Source: Pythium myriotylum
Taxonomy: Eukaryota > Oomycota > Peronosporomycetes > Pythiales > Pythiaceae
Direction: 5' to 3'
Length of the DNA stretch: 64,000 nt
Assembly (NCBI GenBank): GCA_023091665.1
Contig: JALJCQ010000012.1
Span: 868,001-932,000 of the forward strand
The notes under the pieces were generated by a model. The model worked only from the letters and a program-made list of their open reading frames with translations, was not told the origin of the DNA and made no database searches. Below are positions 1 through 9,862 of this stretch, in pieces. The position numbers were made by a program, and so were the translations under genes. The stretch's first letter is position 1. Every line of letters begins with the position of its first letter.

Positions 1-1
1 G

Positions 2-3000
2 ACCGGCGGTAACGCGTGTGTAGCGTGGTTGGCCCAGCTCGGTGTCGTGGATGCCTGGCGAATCCACCATCCCGACGAACGCGTCTACACTGGTCCACAG
101 CCTCGACACAACCGTCTCGACTACATCCTGATGTCGGAGGACTTCTGCACTGCGCTGTACGGTGACTCTTCGTACTTTGAGCCCAAGGGTGCCTGCGACC
201 ATCTCGCACATCAAGTCGTGTTGCGCGCGATGAGCCAGCCTCAAGGCCACGGGTACTGGCGTTTCCAGTCGGCGATGCTCGACTTCCCCGATATCGTTCA
301 GGCTATCCAAGGCGAAGCGACGACTGTGCTTGCTGCATTACGGCGCTCCTCCAACCCGGGCAAGGTGTGGCACAAGTGGAAGAAGGACATGCGTCGTCAG
401 CTTCAAGCTGTGCAGCGCAAGCTGAAGCGTCAAGGTGAGACCGCCATCGCAGAAGCTCGTCAAGCGCTTGCCCAAGCGGCTGCTGCATACCGGTCGGAAC
501 GGAGCGATCTCGCGCAGACAGTGTTCCAGACTGCACTGACGGCATACCAGGACAGCATCAACTCGGCGCGGCTTTACAACCAGGACTCGGCTTTCGACTT
601 CCAGGCTCAACACGCGGAGATGTCATCCAAGTACTTCTTTCGACCGCTGGACGGATCCTTGCGGAGAGTCAGCATCGAGGAAGTGCGGCTTCGAGATGGC
701 TCTGCCTCCAGCAACCCCGCGGATATCGCGGCTGTCTTCGGTCAGCACTGGGGCGGTATCATGGGCGATGTTGAGCGCAGTGGTGTTGCTGTCCAAGAGC
801 CCGAGCAGAGCCAGATCGACCGCATGCTCGACACGATCGACCGCCGACTGTCTGAAGACGAGCAAAATATCCTCAACGCTCCGATCACAGCGGCGGACCT
901 CGCTGGTGCAATCAAGAAGATGCGCGCATCGTCGGCACCCGGGATGGACGGACTTCCAGCTTCGTTCTACCAAGTGGCTCCTGACGTGTTCGGTGAATGC
1001 CTGGAGATCGTGTTCGACTACCAGCTTCAGCGAGGAGAGCTCCTTCGGTGCCAACGCCAGTCGGCGATCAGTCTGCTGCACAAGAAGGGATCCCGAGCTG
1101 ACCCAGGCAACTATCACCCAATTGCTTTGATGGGTGTCGACGTGAAGGCGCTGTCGAAGGTTCTCGCGTTCCGACTACAGCTGTTCCTGACCAAGCTCGT
1201 GCACCAAGACCAGAAGGCGTTCGTGCGGGGTCGCTCTCTGCATCACCACGTTCGTTTCGTGGGTGATCTGCAAGACCTGGTCACTGTGCGCGACGAAGAA
1301 GCCTACGCCATGTTCCTCGACTTTGAGAAGGCTTACGACCGCGTCAACTGGAACTACATGTTTCAGGTGCTCGATCGAATGGGATGTGATGGGGCGTTCT
1401 CGGGGTGGGTGAAGCTCCTATACACTCGGCCACACGCGCATCTCATGATCAACGGCTTCGTGCAAGACCCTCTCTGCCCAACCCGAGGTGTCAAGCAAGG
1501 TGATCCGTTGTCGGCGCTGCTGTTCTTGCTCGTGATCGAGCCGCTCGGCAACCTGCTCCGCCAACATGAAGAGCATGGGATCTGCTTGACAGCGGATGCC
1601 ACGGTAACGAGTGTTTTCTTCGCCGACGACTCGACGTTGCTGTCCGGATCTATCGCTGGTGTCGAAGCACAACTCGGGTTGGTTGAAGAATACTGTCAAG
1701 GCTCCGGCGCCAAGCTCAACGTCAACAAGTGTGTGCTGATGTCGCTGCATCGGTCGCGGCGTTGTCCGGGCATACAGGGTGTGCATGTTCTCGACGAAGA
1801 CTCTACAGTCAAGTTCCTCGGTCTCCTGTTTGGCCAACGACGCACGACCGAGTTGATTGTTGAAGACCTCGATCGACGCTTCTTTGACGGGTTCAAGCAG
1901 TGGTTTCGGCGCGCACGGACGCTCCAAGGCAGGCTCCTCGTCGCCCAGACCATGGTGCTCTCACGTCTGTGGCACTACACTGCTCACGTTGATGTGCCGC
2001 CAGGACGAGTGAAGAAGTGGCAAGCCGCGCTACACCGGTTCGTCTTGAGTCGGCGCTACGAACGCGACGCTCGGCATGTCCAGTTGATCTCGAACGAATT
2101 TGTCAACCTGCCGCGCGAGTCTGGGGGTCTGCAGGTACTGAGTCTCGACGGTGTGCTCAAGCGACAGTCACTGCAGCTCCTGCTTCAGTTCACGGCAGCT
2201 TCGACATCGACGGCCGGCAACTGGACGGTAGCAGGAGTTGAGCTGCTGCGGATCAGTCTTCCGCGGTGGGGCCCGCAGAGGCCACTCGACTTTCTCTACG
2301 TCAGTCCGTGGCGGCATCGCGGCTCGATCGAGTGGGACCAGCTCTCTTCGTGGTGGCGTGCGGCGTGGAAGACTTGGTACGGTGTCAAGTGGCCGGTGTC
2401 GTGGCTCGACCTCCCTCCAGAAGAGCGACTTGCGTCTGCACTCGACCAACCGATCTGGTTCCATAGCGACAAGAATTTCCAGTTCCTCCCAACTAGCCGT
2501 TCCGACACAACGCCGTCTCAGCATCGTTCTCTCAGCATGATTGCAGAGCCACAACGAAGCTTCCGTCGGCAAGTTGCCCGAGTCTTTCAGCTGCGATCTC
2601 TTCGTGACTTCGCTGGTGAAGGCGACAAGTGGCCGAGCGCAGTCGAGTTTGCTGAGCGACATGTTGACTACACCCAAGTCTCCATCGCCCCGTACCGACA
2701 GTACACGTGGCTGCTCAAGCTCCACAAGGAAGCCACACAAGTATTCGAGCGTCTCTGCACAATGTGCTCTGTCCCAGTCGATGGAGTGCTACCGACGGCG
2801 CCTGAGCACCAACATCCGCGAGTCGGTGTGAAGATCAACGACCGTGTGTGCTGGGTGCCGCGCATTCCACGATCCCAGCTGCTCCGCCTGGTGTGGCAAG
2901 CTCCAGAGCCGACGAGATCGCATCCGCTGTTCTTCCACGACTCTCGAGCGCCTACGGACGTGGTCCTCCGATTTAACAAGCTACGGAAACGTCTACGTGT

Positions 3001-3190
3001 GTTGCTCCTGCCGATATACGAAGACCTCCAGTTCCGCTTGACGACCAGCGCCACGACTGAAAATACTCTGAATACTCTGAATACTCTGAATACTCTGAGT
3101 ACTCACCTTTCTCCCATTCTTTCCTCCCTGCCTCTGCTGTTCTCACGACTCCTAGCTTTCGCCCACACTTTCATATACACTTTCGGCTAG
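2..3190 (+). CDS. LINE endonuclease-reverse transcriptase polyprotein, 5' partial
   Basis: The frame is open to the left edge, so the true start is upstream of base 1. The first ~75 residues are the end of an exonuclease-endonuclease-phosphatase domain (RLDYILMSEDF, then a CDHLAH motif where the usual SDH would be). The reverse transcriptase follows, with a PGMDGLP motif near 940-960, FLDFEKAYDRV near 1315, GVKQGDPLS near 1488 and the catalytic FADD at 1619-1630. No stop or frameshift interrupts the visible 1062 codons, so the element may be young or recently active. The last ~30 residues are encoded partly by the 9-bp tandem repeat (repeated NTL), so the annotated C-terminus may be run-on rather than conserved protein. 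The enzyme copies element RNA into DNA at a nicked target site. Confidence 0.85.
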   Translation, partial: TGGNACVAWLAQLGVVDAWRIHHPDERVYTGPQPRHNRLDYILMSEDFCTALYGDSSYFEPKGACDHLAHQVVLRAMSQPQGHGYWRFQSAMLDFPDIVQAIQGEATTVLAALRRSSNPGKVWHKWKKDMRRQLQAVQRKLKRQGETAIAEARQALAQAAAAYRSERSDLAQTVFQTALTAYQDSINSARLYNQDSAFDFQAQHAEMSSKYFFRPLDGSLRRVSIEEVRLRDGSASSNPADIAAVFGQHWGGIMGDVERSGVAVQEPEQSQIDRMLDTIDRRLSEDEQNILNAPITAADLAGAIKKMRASSAPGMDGLPASFYQVAPDVFGECLEIVFDYQLQRGELLRCQRQSAISLLHKKGSRADPGNYHPIALMGVDVKALSKVLAFRLQLFLTKLVHQDQKAFVRGRSLHHHVRFVGDLQDLVTVRDEEAYAMFLDFEKAYDRVNWNYMFQVLDRMGCDGAFSGWVKLLYTRPHAHLMINGFVQDPLCPTRGVKQGDPLSALLFLLVIEPLGNLLRQHEEHGICLTADATVTSVFFADDSTLLSGSIAGVEAQLGLVEEYCQGSGAKLNVNKCVLMSLHRSRRCPGIQGVHVLDEDSTVKFLGLLFGQRRTTELIVEDLDRRFFDGFKQWFRRARTLQGRLLVAQTMVLSRLWHYTAHVDVPPGRVKKWQAALHRFVLSRRYERDARHVQLISNEFVNLPRESGGLQVLSLDGVLKRQSLQLLLQFTAASTSTAGNWTVAGVELLRISLPRWGPQRPLDFLYVSPWRHRGSIEWDQLSSWWRAAWKTWYGVKWPVSWLDLPPEERLASALDQPIWFHSDKNFQFLPTSRSDTTPSQHRSLSMIAEPQRSFRRQVARVFQLRSLRDFAGEGDKWPSAVEFAERHVDYTQVSIAPYRQYTWLLKLHKEATQVFERLCTMCSVPVDGVLPTAPEHQHPRVGVKINDRVCWVPRIPRSQLLRLVWQAPEPTRSHPLFFHDSRAPTDVVLRFNKLRKRLRVLLLPIYEDLQFRLTTSATTENTLNTLNTLNTLSTHLSPILSSLPLLFSRLLAFAHTFIYTFG
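3062..3104 (+). repeat. 9-bp tandem repeat (aatactctg), four copies plus a partial
   Basis: Four perfect copies of aatactctg run from 3062 to 3097, followed by a variant partial copy. They lie inside the last codons of the LINE ORF and encode repeated Asn-Thr-Leu. Confidence 0.95.
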
Positions 3191-3410
3191 ATCTCCGCCT
3201 TCGCCACAACAAACCACACGTCCGGGCTCTGAATATCGTCTCCAACTCGAAGACGCCTTTCCTCTGCCAGTCACACGGAAAACCATCGCGCCGAGATCGA
3301 CCTCAACCAACGCACAAGATCGACAAGGCTCTTCCACGCATCGACTCAGCCAGCCACACACGAGCGCATCGCCACGTGACTTCACACACTTCCACGCCAC
3401 AAGCCCCCCT

Positions 3411-3488
3411 CTTGCCGCCTCTTGCCGCCTCTTGCCCCCTCTTGCCCCCTCTTGTCCCCTATTGCCCCCTCTTGTCCCCTCTTGACCC
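3411..3488 (+). repeat. 10-bp tandem repeat (cttgccgcct / cttgccccct)
   Basis: About eight head-to-tail 10-bp units with one or two variable positions, about 220 bp after the LINE stop codon. A simple repeat at this place fits a LINE 3' tail but could also be an independent satellite. Confidence 0.9.
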
Positions 3489-3490
3489 AG

Positions 3491-5650
3491 TCCTCGATGT
3501 GGATGAACGCAACTGACAAACCCAACCCCACATACTCCACACGGTGTCCCAACGGACTGCTTCTCCATCATAGCATCTATGTCAATCTCATGCGAGAAGC
3601 TGTCACTGACCACAAGCGAACGAAGCTGAGCCTACTGGAGAATTGACATCTGTACTGGCTTCCGATGCTGATACATGAACGAGTTTCGAGTGTGGTATTG
3701 TGGACCAAGTCTGGAAAAGTCAGTTGAAGTGTCGACATCTGATTGGCTGGGAAATTATGGGAAGATGCGTGATGGGCGGAGGGTCTGCGGCACGACAATA
3801 AGATGATGGGCCAAATGGCCAGTCGAAGGGGTCAGAGAGCGTCTGATTTCTCGTTTAAAGTCTCGGATGTCTTATCAGACGGCTTGGATCCCCTACGGAA
3901 ACGCCCAGATTTGCCGCCAGACGGCCAGGCGTCCCGGTCGATTGCTTGCTTGACGTCTCGGACGTCCCGAGCAACTGTTTGCACGACGCCCAAGACTTCC
4001 TGGCCGACTGCTCGTTGGAAGTCCCGAACGTGTTGATCGACTGCTCGTTTGACGTCCTGGACGCGTTGACTGATTGCTCGTTAGACGCTTTGGACGTCTC
4101 GGCTGACTACCCGCCGGATGTCTCGGACGTCTTGCCAGATTTCTTGGCAGACGGCTTGCATCATCGTCGGTGTTCAAGAGAAGGTACACCCCGCCATCTG
4201 TTTTGGGCAATGGGTGAGTGAATGCGCAAACACATGTCGATGGGTGGCTGAGAGCACGACACTGCGAGAACGATGGGACGGCAGCTGGGCGAATGCGCAA
4301 ACAGTTGGGAAACGTGAGGCTGAGAAGACTCGACATAGAGCTACGAGACGCAAGGACAGAGGTGATGTGCATGTTTTAAGAGCATAGTAGGAACAGTAGG
4401 TAGGACAAGGTAGGCACTTAGGTATTAGGTTTTGCAATTCAGTACCGAATTCCCCTTCGTCTGCTCAAGTCAACCCCCGTCACGATAGCAAGGCTCGTGA
4501 CGTAAAAGAAGTGGCCAACAGTTGGTCCAACCCACTTCCAAGTCCCTGGAAGCACCCTCCGAGAGTGGCCAAGTCCTTCTCTATTCGGAAGAAGGCACCC
4601 CCCGGCAAGTGGCAAGTCCCTGCGTGGCCGGCTAAGGGCAAGAGGACTTGTTGGACGTGTTGGTGAGACGGCTTGACACACGAGCCATCTGCCGAGACAT
4701 CCAGCAAGACGTCAAGTAATTAGTGCAAGAGATCCAAGGGATCCAAGGCGTCAGTCAAGGCGTCGAGCAGAACCCGCGAGGTTCTGAGCGAATTGAAGGC
4801 GTGAGCGTTTGCGCGTGGCGCGAATCTCGCAAGAAGGAAGCAGCAGAGTCGTTGTGTCGCGGCGCTCTGTGTAGGAAGGCAATAATTGTACGAAATATAC
4901 GTACTTTATCAGTGACAACCCCCCCTCTGGATCTGTGGATAGAAGTATCTCTGCAGATTCCACCCCCCATTCCCTACGGAAGTCTGGTCCACAACTCTCA
5001 CGACAACGGTTCGCTCACCAGCGAGTTATTGAGCGTGAACGACAGTGGAATCCGCGGTTCCTCGAATCTTATAGATACCTTCGGGCTCTATTTTCTGGAC
5101 GTCGAGGGGCCCCGAGTCTAAGCCATCTCGCTGAGGCTAAGACATTTTTCGGACCCACCTCACGACACGAGTTTCGTTCGTGTGTTTGCAAGCACGTCGA
5201 CTCGACGGCCGCAACCAATCACCACGAGGTGTTGGAGAAGCAAGGGGTAGTATGGTGCGTCCGAGTTGCGTGTATCAAGTACGAGAACCTGTGCAGCATA
5301 GTTCGTGTCGCTCATTCTGGTGTGTGTGTGCGCGTGCATGTAATCATGCCAGTCATTGTGGTGCGTGTGCGCGAGTATGTTCTTTCCTCCTTTCCGGTGC
5401 AGGGTGAGATCTTGCAGTGACTGGTGTGTTGAGTTTCATTCGCCGCGAAGGCTCCACGAGGATGCACGAGAGATTGATTGATGGAGCGTGTGCGTGCTGT
5501 AGTACGCCCGGGTGTGTGGGAGATGGTTATCGAATAGGGAAAAGAAAAGAAAAGGATAAAAGCATGGACGTGGAGTGGAGCAAAGAGGGCCGTTGGTAAG
5601 CAAGGTCCGCCGGGTAGCAGCACACGGAAGGGAACGCATCCTGCACAAAG
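3491..5650. other. Gene-free stretch between the LINE and the gypsy relic
   Basis: Apart from the 33-bp minisatellite at 3940-4137 I see no gene here. Short ORFs are present on both strands but none resembles a known family or shows convincing intron structure. Around 5320-5380 the sequence is rich in gtgtgtg/gcgcgt runs. Some of the stretch may be the decayed 5' part of the gypsy element, but I cannot recognise gag, protease or RT in it. Confidence 0.5.
3940..4137 (+). repeat. 33-bp minisatellite, six degenerate copies
   Basis: Copies start at 3940, 3973, 4006, 4039, 4072 and 4105, each exactly 33 bp and most beginning gaytgctcg. Because 33 is a multiple of 3, the plus-strand frame at 3946-4221 stays open and reads as an 11-residue repeat of the form D-C-S-x-D-x-L-D-x-L-x. 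No indels accumulated between copies even though the bases have diverged. Whether this frame was ever translated is unknown. Confidence 0.8.
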
Positions 5651-5652
5651 AG

Positions 5653-7157
5653 GAGCGCTCCCCATATTTCGCCCGCACTCTGAAAGCTGCCTATGTGAAG
5701 TACAATGACCGCGCCATTATTCTGCAGGCGCTTCAGCGCGGGGACGCGCAAGTTGAAGCCAAGTATGCACTGCGTGAGGACTTAATAGTGGTCAAGAACG
5801 AAGGTGTCATTCCGATTGTCCGGGTGCCACAAGTCAATGAGATCCTGTTGCGACTGATGCACGACTTCCATGACGCAGTGATCGCCGCTCATCCAGGTGT
5901 TGAGCGCACCGCCGTAGCCACGCGTCAATATTTCTGGTGGCAGGGATGAAAGGTCACATCACATAGTACGTGACTCTTGTGAAGCCTGCGTTCGCCACAA
6001 GTCCGGTGCTCGGCGCCGCAATGGGTTGTTGCAGCCATTGACCGTTCCTGATCAATGCTGGCAACATGTCACAATTGACTTCGTCACAGCCTTACCCGTG
6101 AGCGACTGATACAATGCCGTGTACGTGGTGGTGTGCCGTCTCTCCAATAGGCCATCCGATGTCCCGACGACGAAGGACGTGGACGCTAAGACCACCGCGC
6201 GGCTGTTTTTCGATAACGTCGTTCGCTACTACTCTCTGCCCGAGTCGATCGTGTCCGACCGCGACTCGCGCTTTACGAGCGAATTCTGGGTAGGACTGAT
6301 GAAGATTATGCAGGTCAAGCAGCGTATGAGCAGCGTTGGCGGTCTCCAAGCGCGCTCAGGCCGATGGTCGGAGTGAACGGCAAGTACGCACACTGGAGGA
6401 CAGCCTCAGATGTGTAGTGTCGCGCTACGGTGATGATTGGGTGCGCGTTCTGCCTACGGTCGAGTACCCCCATGCGACGCTCGTGTCCACATCGACCAGA
6501 GTATCACCATTCAAAGTCGATGGTGGGCGCAAGCCTCGAGCGCCTATCACACTCCCAGTTATTGTGAGACGATCCACGGCCGCTCAGAACCTCACGCGCT
6601 CAAGGCAAGAAGTCATTGCATTTGCTCAGCGCAACCTCCGGCTCGCTCAAGAGCGCCAAGCCAAGTATTATAACCGTGGTCGCCATCCAGTGCAGTTCGC
6701 AGTTGGCGACTTTGTCTACGTGGACGCGCGAGTGCTCAGCAGCGAGTTAGGTCAGCCCGACTATGAACCTCATCGCGATCCTGGACGAAACAAACTCCTA
6801 CCAAGGTGGTATGGACCTTTCGCAGTCGAGCGTCGGATTGGCGAGAATGCGTATCACCACGCGACATTTAATGTCGACCAACTAAAGCTGTCGCTGGACT
6901 TTTCAGAGATCTTACGCGCCCGCCAGACCGCCAAGAGCGCCCCTCGCATGTATGACGACGACGGCGAGCGTGTTTGTGTCATCAAGGAGTTACTCGCCCA
7001 GCGTCAACGACAAGGCCGCCCCCAGTACCTCTGTTCATGGAACGACCTGCCTGACTCACAGAACTCGTGGGAGTTCATGGACGATATCAGCCACGTCTCA
7101 CACTGGTCGACTCTTCTCGAGCGGTTCAAAGCCCGCGTTGCCGTGAATGCAGGGTGA
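5653..7157 (+). mobile_element. Ty3/gypsy integrase with chromodomain, degenerate
   Basis: The relic begins with the integrase zinc-binding (H2C2) region in the frame ending at 5949 (HDFHDAVIAAHPGVE), whose second half continues after a frameshift as a Cys-x2-Cys segment near 5980-6000. The catalytic core follows: first Asp in TIDFVTALP (Asp codon near 6077), second Asp in SDRDSRF (near 6254), and Glu in QADGRSERQ (near 6370) in a different frame. The last frame (6336-7157) ends in a chromodomain-like segment (VIKELLAQR, YLCSWNDLP, SWEF) near 6965-7080, as in chromoviruses. At least two frameshifts and two in-frame stops disable it. No LTRs, RT or RNase H were found. Chromodomain integrases target insertion to marked chromatin; this copy cannot work. 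Confidence 0.85.
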
Positions 7158-7189
7158 CGTTTGGGGAGCACACTGGATTAAAGTATGGT

Positions 7190-8136
7190 CGGGAAGGGAC
7201 ACGTGGCATTTGCGTCAACCATGATAGTGCCACATCACGGTCAAAGCTGGACCGTTCACGACAAGCATGTCCTGATCCAGCAAGCGAAAGACCAGCACGG
7301 ACAGCAGCTTTGACCCCGCTGAGAGCCAAACGCACGAACCCAAGCACTAAGAAGACCTACAACTCGAAGATCAGTATCATGACGAAGTGGCTGGCGCAGC
7401 ACTACCCGAATGCAGTGGACTCTCAGAGCTTGGAGCTGGTGGTACCAGTCACCAAAGACGCTGTCCTCGCTTTCTTTGGGCACTTGTGCGGTGCCGCCGA
7501 CGCGTGCGACAAGGCGAACGTGCATGCTGATGATCTGGGCAAGGCGCCGATGTCTGTGTCGTGTGTCGAGAGCTACCGCAGCGCGCTTGTTGACCAGTGC
7601 GCGATCTGGATAGCAAGATCGACGGCCTGCATCGCCGCATCATCGACGAGATACAACGGTCTGTGGCTGCATCACTTCCGCTACCTACGGCGTCCAACAA
7701 CACTGCGTCGCACTCTGAGCCAGCTTGGACGAGCTGGGATTGGAACGATGGCCAGATCATGCACTGTGTCCCACCGCTGTGGGAGTTTCCAACCGGGACG
7801 ACAGTGAAGGCAATGTGGAATCTGTGGCACTTTGGTGATCGAAGCACAGGCATTCGACCATATAGACAACTAAGCGCGAAGCACGACATCCAGCCCAAGC
7901 ACCGCATGCGGCATTCACGAGCCAAGGTGGTGATGGCTGCAGTGGAGCGTATCGCACGAGACGAAGGCCTTCACACCTGCTCCGAACGAGTGTCGTCGCT
8001 GTCAGTGGCCGATGGCGACAAGATCTTTGTGGCTGCATTTGGCGCGTTGCTGAAGCAACTGTACGACGTTGTTCCGTCGCGAGCGGATGAAGTCACCCTC
8101 GGTACGATCTACAATCGCTTGTGTCAAAGCCGTTGA
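7190..8136 (+). mobile_element. Crypton relic: N-terminal core-binding part fused to the GCR1_C tail, catalytic domain deleted
   Basis: The first part, to about 7600, has the N-terminal look of oomycete tyrosine-recombinase (Crypton) proteins: a TNPSTKKTYNSKISIMTKWL helix, PVTKDAVLAFFGHLCG and a VSCVESYRSALVDQ segment. A frame change near 7600 leads to a second ORF (7597-8136) with a coiled segment and then a GCR1_C DNA-binding domain (WDWNDGQIMHCVPPLWEFP, WNLWHFGD, IRPYRQL). The region that should lie between, carrying the catalytic Arg-His-x-x-Arg-Tyr residues, is absent, so the copy is an internal deletion derivative. Family assignment rests on the GCR1_C tail plus the N-terminal pattern. 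Confidence 0.7.
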
Positions 8137-8326
8137 TAAATAACATGACAACCTGTGACACGTGCACACTGCATCTGATACCATGGAATCATCCAATCAC
8201 CGTAAACGATAGACCATGATCTGATTCTATCACGATTGCAGTCATTAGATCCATTCCGTTCATTCTGCATTTGGCTAAATACTACTCAGTTCCAGTCAGT
8301 GCATCAGTCCACTTGGGCCACCATTG

Positions 8327-8598
8327 CAGTCTCACATTGCAGTGAACGCCAAGACCATTGCCGACCCTACGTATGAAAGCGCGCTTGTGAAGCTCGAGAC
8401 CGAAGCTGTGCTTTCTAAGGCCGAAGTCGCTGCTGTACGTCGCCTTCGCCGAGGTAACCGCGCAACGCTACGAAGATGTGAGTTGGGTCCCTCTTACGTC
8501 GGTTGTAGTTGAGCGTTTCTTCTCGGGCGTCAAGTGTATGATGGGGTATTTGCGCAAGAGTTATGGACACCACCACACTTGAGGTGATCATGTACTAA
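8327..8598 (+). mobile_element. hAT transposase C-terminal fragment, frameshifted
   Basis: The frame from 8324 reads a helical segment (ESALVKLETEAVLSKAEV). After a frameshift near 8450 the sequence continues as AQRYEDVSWVPLTSVVVERFF, then SGVKCMMGYLRKSY, then, after a one-base shift near 8577, LEVIMY and a stop at 8598. This order (WVP, S-x-x-VER-FS, LR-x-x, LE-x-I-x-Y) resembles the C-terminal dimerisation region of hAT transposases. The rest of the transposase is missing. It is a dead fragment beside other element relics. Confidence 0.55.
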
Positions 8599-8946
8599 AA
8601 GTTGAATTGGCATGAGCAACGTGTCTCAAGCAATCAAACTATCAAGAGACGCTGAAAAGGCCCGAAAGCAAGCCGAAAAGAGCCTACAAGTGCTTCCCAA
8701 GTTCGCACGAAACTTCCCTCCCCAATATATTGTATATTGTACAATAATTGATTGCCTACGGATTTTGGTCTACAATCAATATACAATGTTTATTGTCACA
8801 GCTCTGCTCAAAGAGCGCGCGAATTGATGCACTAAGCGTTTCGTAACGTGTATTTCAGGAAGGAGAGTTTGGGCTCGAGCGTCGACACCTGCTTCTGCAC
8901 CGCTTCGCCGCTCTTTTTGCTCTCGTACTTGTCTCAGCCTCCACCA

Positions 8947-9147
8947 TCATGGTACTCGCACGCGAATTAAAATTGTCTTTCTCTGCCTCCAGCAGTTTTC
9001 ACAGGATACGGGCGTAGACTCCGTGCCGACGGCCTCGTCGCGCTCGCGCTGCAGCCGCTCCAGTTCCTCCCGTAGCAATAGAGCATAGAGCAGTGCGCCG
9101 CATCTGCGGCGCGTGTCGTCCTCAAGGAATTCGAGGAGCTCGGCCAT
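8947..9147 (-). CDS. Short ORF of unknown origin, possible gene or transposase fragment
   Basis: From an ATG at 9147 the minus strand reads MAELLEFLEDD, then a helical segment LLYALLLREELERLQRERD, before degenerating. The composition looks protein-like (amphipathic, charged helix), but I recognise no family. It could be the first exon of an unidentified gene or the N-terminal scrap of a DNA transposase. The surroundings (element relics, palindromes) favour a scrap. Confidence 0.25.
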   Translation of the reverse strand: MAELLEFLEDDTRRRCGALLYALLLREELERLQRERDEAVGTESTPVSCENCWRQRKTILIRVRVP

Positions 9148-9578
9148 TGCTGTCGTACCTTTCATATTGATTGTTAAGAGGATCAAACTAATGCCGTGCG
9201 TTGTCCGGGAAGCTCTGGATATTCACAGTCGGAGCAATTTTATCTGAAACTAATAAGTACCTCAGCGTAGTGGTGTCAATCGTCGTCGTCTCCGTATTAT
9301 AGCAAAGGCAGGACTGAGAGTGAGGAATGGACTTGTGATGAGGACGAAGGCGAAGTCTATTGAGTGATAATAATGTACAGTATCATAGTTGCGGGAGCTG
9401 CAACCCTAGTTACCATGCGTCAACTTGGCTAGGGATGAGTCGGAGATGACGAGTTCGGGCAGGTTTGAGTAGCAGAGCCTGCCTGTGTGGTTATGAGCAT
9501 GGCGGTACTTCCTGTGTCCACCGCGTGGCTCACCAGGGCGTCCGCCGCCATGGTGAGTAAGTAAGATATCTATTTGGA
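9148..9578. other. Gene-free stretch before the palindromes
   Basis: AT content rises along this stretch. I see no ORF with coding character and no RNA gene. Confidence 0.4.
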
Positions 9579-9622
9579 GTCGTGAGAGTTCGAATGAATA
9601 TATTCATTCGAACTCTCACGAC
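9579..9622. repeat. Perfect 44-bp palindrome, left of a twin pair
   Basis: Two 22-base arms meet between 9600 and 9601 with no spacer and no mismatch; the centre is gaata|tattc. The next base pair outward (9578/9623) does not match. It overlaps the neighbouring palindrome by five bases (9618-9622). Confidence 0.95.
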
Positions 9623-9661
9623 ATTCGTGTAACATATATATATATGTTACACGAATGTCGT
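9618..9661. repeat. Perfect 44-bp palindrome, right of a twin pair
   Basis: Arms 9618-9639 and 9640-9661 are exact reverse complements around an (at)n centre. Its length equals that of its neighbour although the arm sequences are unrelated except for the shared 9618-9622 bases. Confidence 0.95.
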
Positions 9662-9862
9662 TTTTGACCGACTGGGTCACCATCCACATAAAATATTCAT
9701 TTTCGGCATTTATCGTATATAACGATGAAAAGACACCAATCTCAGGATATAATTTGTATATCATACTATCATATTATGCCGTATACAAATAAAACGAGTA
9801 TTCGCACGCTTTTCGCATCACGGAGAAATTCTGGATATAAATATCCAGAGAACTCTGGTGGT

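Larger units (their letters stand above)
1..3490 (+). mobile_element. Non-LTR retrotransposon (LINE), 5' truncated by the window edge
   Basis: One long plus-strand ORF carries the end of an APE-type endonuclease, a complete reverse transcriptase and a C-terminal extension, which is the order found in LINE ORF2 proteins. Two short tandem arrays follow: a 9-bp unit at the end of the ORF and a 10-bp unit at 3411-3488. LINEs often end in short tandem repeats rather than long terminal repeats, so either array could mark the 3' end; I chose the second. The 5' end lies outside the window. No target-site duplication could be identified. Confidence 0.8.

Noticed and set aside
8612..8827. 71-codon ORF and an imperfect AT-rich inverted repeat (about 8725-8790)
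   Set aside because: The protein looks non-coding after the first 30 residues, and the repeat arms match only in part (attgtatattg against caatatacaat), so I could not call an element.
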